From positions 1 through 9,300 of the forward strand of contig JAFDHR010000207.1 in assembly GCA_019308645.1 (NCBI GenBank): DNA of 9,300 bases. The letters are read 5' to 3'. The stretch is from Deltaproteobacteria bacterium (GTDB lineage: Bacteria; Desulfobacterota; DSM-4660; Desulfatiglandales; B25-G16). The notes below the pieces were generated by a model. That model did not search any database, was not told where the DNA came from, and saw only the letters and a program-made list of their open reading frames with translations. This document shows positions 7,644-9,300 of this stretch, in pieces. Position numbers and translations under genes: made by a program. The stretch's first letter is position 1, and each line of letters begins with the position of its first letter.

Positions 7644-7856
7644 TTGAAAGACCTCTCATATTTACAGGCCTTCTCTCCAGAAAAATTGAGAGAAGCAAGA
7701 CGGATAATATTGATAAGCGGTTTTACATACCCCTGACACCTATTTCTAACCGCTTCAATTCGAAAAAATGCTCTCTGCTCTACGCCAATTTATGCTGGCT
7801 TTTATCCTTGTTTTGATGTAGTTGGATTATACGATCACCATATATAGGAATGGTAG
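7644..7856 (+). pseudogene. small module copy 2 (about 70 codons) with two in-frame stops
   Basis: Read from TTG at 7644, which aligns with the ATG of copy 1, this gives KDLSYLQAFSPEKLREARR, continues through ILISGFTYP to a TGA at 7734-7736, then reads through NALCSTPIYAGFYPCFDVV to a TAG at 7845-7847, and ends EW-stop at 7856. Copy 1 has Trp (TGG) at the second stop. In the first 12 codons the four differences from copy 1 after the start codon are all synonymous, so the ancestor was probably a real protein under selection. In the 39-base second block all four differences change the residue. The family is unknown to me. The copy is most likely dead. Confidence 0.6.
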
Positions 7857-7927
7857 AGTGAGAAATAGAGGGATTTCCATCGATCTATATAAAATTATTA
7901 AAACGAACTAATCAGTTTAAACGAGCA
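7857..7927 (+). other. AT-rich leader of the thioesterase gene
   Basis: This stretch has no gene. It is AT-rich, with TATAAA at about 7889-7894 as a possible -10-like element but no convincing -35. The sequence immediately before the ATG at 7928 (AAACGAGCA) lacks a clear Shine-Dalgarno motif. Since the terminator at 7468-7514 isolates this region from the RDD gene, a promoter for the thioesterase-adenylate kinase pair should lie between 7515 and 7927, but I cannot place it. Confidence 0.3.
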
Positions 7928-8338
7928 ATGAACAACCAGCAACAAGCAAAGAATGTTACCTATTACCGGGTTATTTATGGTGATTGTGACTCAATGGCTA
8001 TAGTCTATTATGCAAATTATCTCAAATTTTTCGAGATAGGGAGGACAGAGCTATTAAGGGAGGCCGGTTTGACATACAGGCAGGTTGAAGGTAGAGGGTT
8101 TTTTCTACCGACAACAGAGAGTTACCTAAAATACGTTAAGCCTGCCCTATATGACGATTTATTGACAATTGAAACCATGATTGGTTTTGTGAAAAAGGCA
8201 AGTAGTAGATTTGATTATGCCATTTATAAAGGAGAGGACTTAGTTGTATGGGGCTATACAATCCATGCCTGTCTGGATAGAGACAATAAAATAGTCCGGT
8301 TTCCAGATTTTTTACTCAATGTCTTGAAAGGAGAATAA
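7928..8338 (+). CDS. acyl-CoA thioesterase, hot-dog fold (4HBT/YbgC-like)
   Basis: The 136-residue length is normal for the family. The N-terminal motif YGDCDSMAIVYYANYLKFFE (17-36), continuing to GRTELLRE, is the signature of 4-hydroxybenzoyl-CoA thioesterase/YbgC-type enzymes, where the family consensus is close to FxDCDxxGIVxxxxY. D21 corresponds to the catalytic aspartate. The usual Gly two residues before the first Val is Ala24 here, a small change. These cytosolic enzymes hydrolyse acyl-CoA or acyl-ACP thioesters; the substrate cannot be told from sequence. YbgC is often encoded with the Tol-Pal envelope system, but here the neighbour is an adenylate kinase gene starting 3 bases after the stop. 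The ATG at 7928 has no strong ribosome binding site, but no better in-frame start precedes the motif. Confidence 0.9.
   Translation: MNNQQQAKNVTYYRVIYGDCDSMAIVYYANYLKFFEIGRTELLREAGLTYRQVEGRGFFLPTTESYLKYVKPALYDDLLTIETMIGFVKKASSRFDYAIYKGEDLVVWGYTIHACLDRDNKIVRFPDFLLNVLKGE
8327..8333 (+). promoter_or_regulatory. ribosome binding site of the adenylate kinase gene
   Basis: AAAGGAG lies at 8327-8333, inside the last codons of the thioesterase gene and 8 bases before the ATG at 8342. It fixes the adenylate kinase start and suggests translation coupled to the upstream gene. Confidence 0.75.
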
Positions 8339-8341
8339 ACA

Positions 8342-9088
8342 ATGAACATACTCTTTTTTGGTCCTAACGGAAGTGGGAAAGGTACCCAGGGGGCAATTAT
8401 AAAAGAAAGATTAAAAATACCACATATTGAAACAGGTGTGATATTTAGGGAGAATATATCAAAAGGCACAGAATTAGGGAAAATGGCCAAGTCCTCTATA
8501 GATAGAGGAGAATTGGTTTCTGATGAAATAACCATACCAATGGTTCTTAATAGGCTTAAAGAGGAAGACTGTATTAATGGCTGGCTTTTAGATGGTTTTC
8601 CACGAAACCTTAATCAGGCTGTTAAGTTGAATGAGGCATTGATGCGTGCAGGCATTGATACAGATGTTCTCATTGAAATTATCCTGGATAGAGAGATAGC
8701 GAAAAAGAGGATTATGGGCAGAAGACTTTGTGTAAATGATAATAACCACCCAAATAATATAAATATTGAAGCTATCAAACCAGATGGCGATAAATGTCGA
8801 ATATGCGGTGGAGAGTTAAAGAAGCGGGACGATGATCAGAATGAAGTAGCAATCGATAAGAGACATGATATCTATTACGATGGAGAAAATGGCACCATTG
8901 CAGCGGTAAAATATTACAGGAATTTATCAGATAAGAGCGGTGTCCCGGCCATTCTGGAACTGGATGGAAAAAATAGCGTCGAAGAAGTAACAAAGGAGTT
9001 AATAGAGAAATTCCGTAAGCCTGCCCGCCGGACGGCAGGCGGGTCTGGGCCAGGGATAGACGGGCCTGCCCTGGCGCGACATGCTTGA
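8342..9088 (+). CDS. adk: adenylate kinase with repeat-derived C-terminal extension
   Basis: Adenylate kinase, cytosolic, interconverting ATP + AMP and two ADP. Visible motifs: P-loop GPNGSGKGTQ (7-16), AMP-binding region with TGVIFRE (31-37), LLDGFPRN (82-89) with R88, GRR at 126-128, and RDDD (162-165) with R174 in the LID. The LID carries C130, H136, C152 and C155 in the pattern Cys-X5-His-X15-Cys-X2-Cys. I recall this pattern from Desulfovibrio gigas adenylate kinase, where it binds zinc, cobalt or iron; it differs from the four-Cys or Cys3-Asp sites of Gram-positive enzymes. It supports a deltaproteobacterial origin. The normal fold ends near residue 226 (LIEKFRK). Residues 227-248 (PARRTAGGSGPGIDG...) are translated from a GC-rich hairpin repeat and have no counterpart I know in the family. 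The gene starts 3 bases after the thioesterase stop, so the two are probably cotranscribed. It is not next to secY or ribosomal protein genes, where adk often lies, so it could be a relocated or second copy. Confidence 0.95.
   Translation: MNILFFGPNGSGKGTQGAIIKERLKIPHIETGVIFRENISKGTELGKMAKSSIDRGELVSDEITIPMVLNRLKEEDCINGWLLDGFPRNLNQAVKLNEALMRAGIDTDVLIEIILDREIAKKRIMGRRLCVNDNNHPNNINIEAIKPDGDKCRICGGELKKRDDDQNEVAIDKRHDIYYDGENGTIAAVKYYRNLSDKSGVPAILELDGKNSVEEVTKELIEKFRKPARRTAGGSGPGIDGPALARHA
9019..9075. repeat. GC-rich double-hairpin repeat overlapping the end of adk
   Basis: The first hairpin pairs GCCTGCC (9019-9025) with GGCAGGC (9034-9040). An alternative fold pairs CCCGCC (9024-9029) with GGCGGG (9038-9043). 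The second hairpin pairs GCCAGGG (9049-9055) with CCCTGGC (9069-9075). The block is far more GC-rich than the rest of adk and looks like a widespread extragenic palindromic repeat. It has entered the 3' end of the gene and supplies its last 22 codons and probably the new stop context. Confidence 0.75.
9042..9057 (+). repeat. 16-base direct repeat, copy 1
   Basis: GGTCTGGGCCAGGGAT occurs here inside adk and again, identically, at 9151-9166. The two copies link the coding repeat block with the intergenic repeats. Confidence 0.85.
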
Positions 9089-9145
9089 ATCATCCTGTTA
9101 AATCTATAGCATGCTACGTGTTCGGATCATCCTATTAAGCCTATA
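9087..9145. repeat. imperfect 22-base direct repeats around a palindrome
   Basis: The 22 bases at 9087-9108 and at 9124-9145 agree at 18 positions (shared core ATCATCCT.TTAA). Between them lies the perfect 10-base palindrome TAGCATGCTA (9107-9116). Strings such as ATCATCCTGTTAA are common in dispersed repeats of Deltaproteobacteria and related groups (from memory). Confidence 0.6.
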
Positions 9146-9150
9146 AGCCA

Positions 9151-9166
9151 GGTCTGGGCCAGGGAT
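9151..9166 (+). repeat. 16-base direct repeat, copy 2
   Basis: Exact second copy of GGTCTGGGCCAGGGAT, 109 bases after the first, in the noncoding region. Confidence 0.85.
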
Positions 9167-9180
9167 GTTCAGGATTTTAT

Positions 9181-9300
9181 TAACTAACCGCCCACTCTCC
9201 CGATTTATCGGGATCGTTAGAGACGCTAAGAACGCTGAGAAATATTCTTTGGAGAGAATCGCTTAAAATCCCGCATAGCGGGGTCCCAATGGGAACTACA
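9181..9300. repeat. noncoding repeat-rich end of window with three hairpins
   Basis: No gene is seen. There are hairpins at 9198-9213 (TCCCGAT-TT-ATCGGGA), 9270-9282 (CCCGC-ATA-GCGGG) and 9284-9294 (TCCCA-A-TGGGA). The string GACGCTAAGAACGCTGAGAAA (about 9223-9243) resembles another dispersed repeat known from these groups. None of the hairpins is followed by a T-run, so none is a convincing intrinsic terminator for adk. Confidence 0.6.

Noticed and set aside
7478..7816. 112-codon open frame taken as an intact gene
   Set aside because: Its start codon lies inside the terminator hairpin and there is no ribosome binding site. Only the middle part resembles a protein, and the end reads the small module in the wrong frame.
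8254..8993. minus-strand open frames over the thioesterase-adk junction and adk
   Set aside because: They are antisense shadows of two clearly recognised genes.
9087..9166. direct repeats as a CRISPR array
   Set aside because: There are only two imperfect copies of one unit and two of another, without regular spacers.
9198..9294. hairpins as terminators of adk
   Set aside because: None is followed by a T-run on either strand, and they lie among dispersed repeats.

Overview
The window looks like an accessory, surface-protein region of an anaerobic Gram-negative bacterium, most likely Desulfobacterota (Deltaproteobacteria) or a close relative such as Nitrospirota. Three things point there. 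The adenylate kinase at the right end has a LID metal site of the form Cys-X5-His-X15-Cys-X2-Cys, which I recall from Desulfovibrio adenylate kinases. The giant Rhs protein has an Ig-repeat plus YD-repeat architecture common in these groups. The right edge is full of the short GC-rich hairpin repeats that litter such genomes. The taxonomic assignment is inference.

Left part (1-6524): after a short edge that resembles the end of a repeat element, two same-strand genes form a probable operon. The first is an unrecognised exported or membrane-anchored 318-residue protein with propeller-like sequence. The second, 27 bases downstream with a strong ribosome binding site, is a secreted 1817-residue Rhs/YD-repeat protein: signal peptide, a conserved beta domain, three Ig-like repeats, a long YD-repeat shell, the conserved Rhs core, then a variable C-terminus made of a glycine-zipper hydrophobic segment and a small beta-sandwich domain. 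No known toxin domain is visible in that C-terminus.

Middle (6484-7927): this is a debris zone of the kind found downstream of Rhs genes. A cysteine-rich reading frame overlaps the Rhs stop in the +1 frame and may be the original Rhs tail cut off by a frameshift. A ~70-codon module is present twice, at 6709-6822 with an in-frame deletion of 99 bases and at 7644-7856 with two in-frame stops. Between the copies lie an AT-rich gene for an RDD-family membrane protein, a strong intrinsic terminator (7468-7514), and a fragment of another surface protein (about 7516-7643).

Right part (7928-9300): a hot-dog-fold acyl-CoA thioesterase and an adenylate kinase are separated by 3 bases and are probably cotranscribed. 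The adenylate kinase has lost its usual end: its last ~22 codons are read from a GC-rich hairpin repeat. The remaining ~210 bases are repeats and hairpins with no gene.

The most interesting parts are the Rhs C-terminus and its downstream debris (possible tip exchange, broken cysteine-rich tail, duplicated small module) and the repeat-derived tail of the adenylate kinase.
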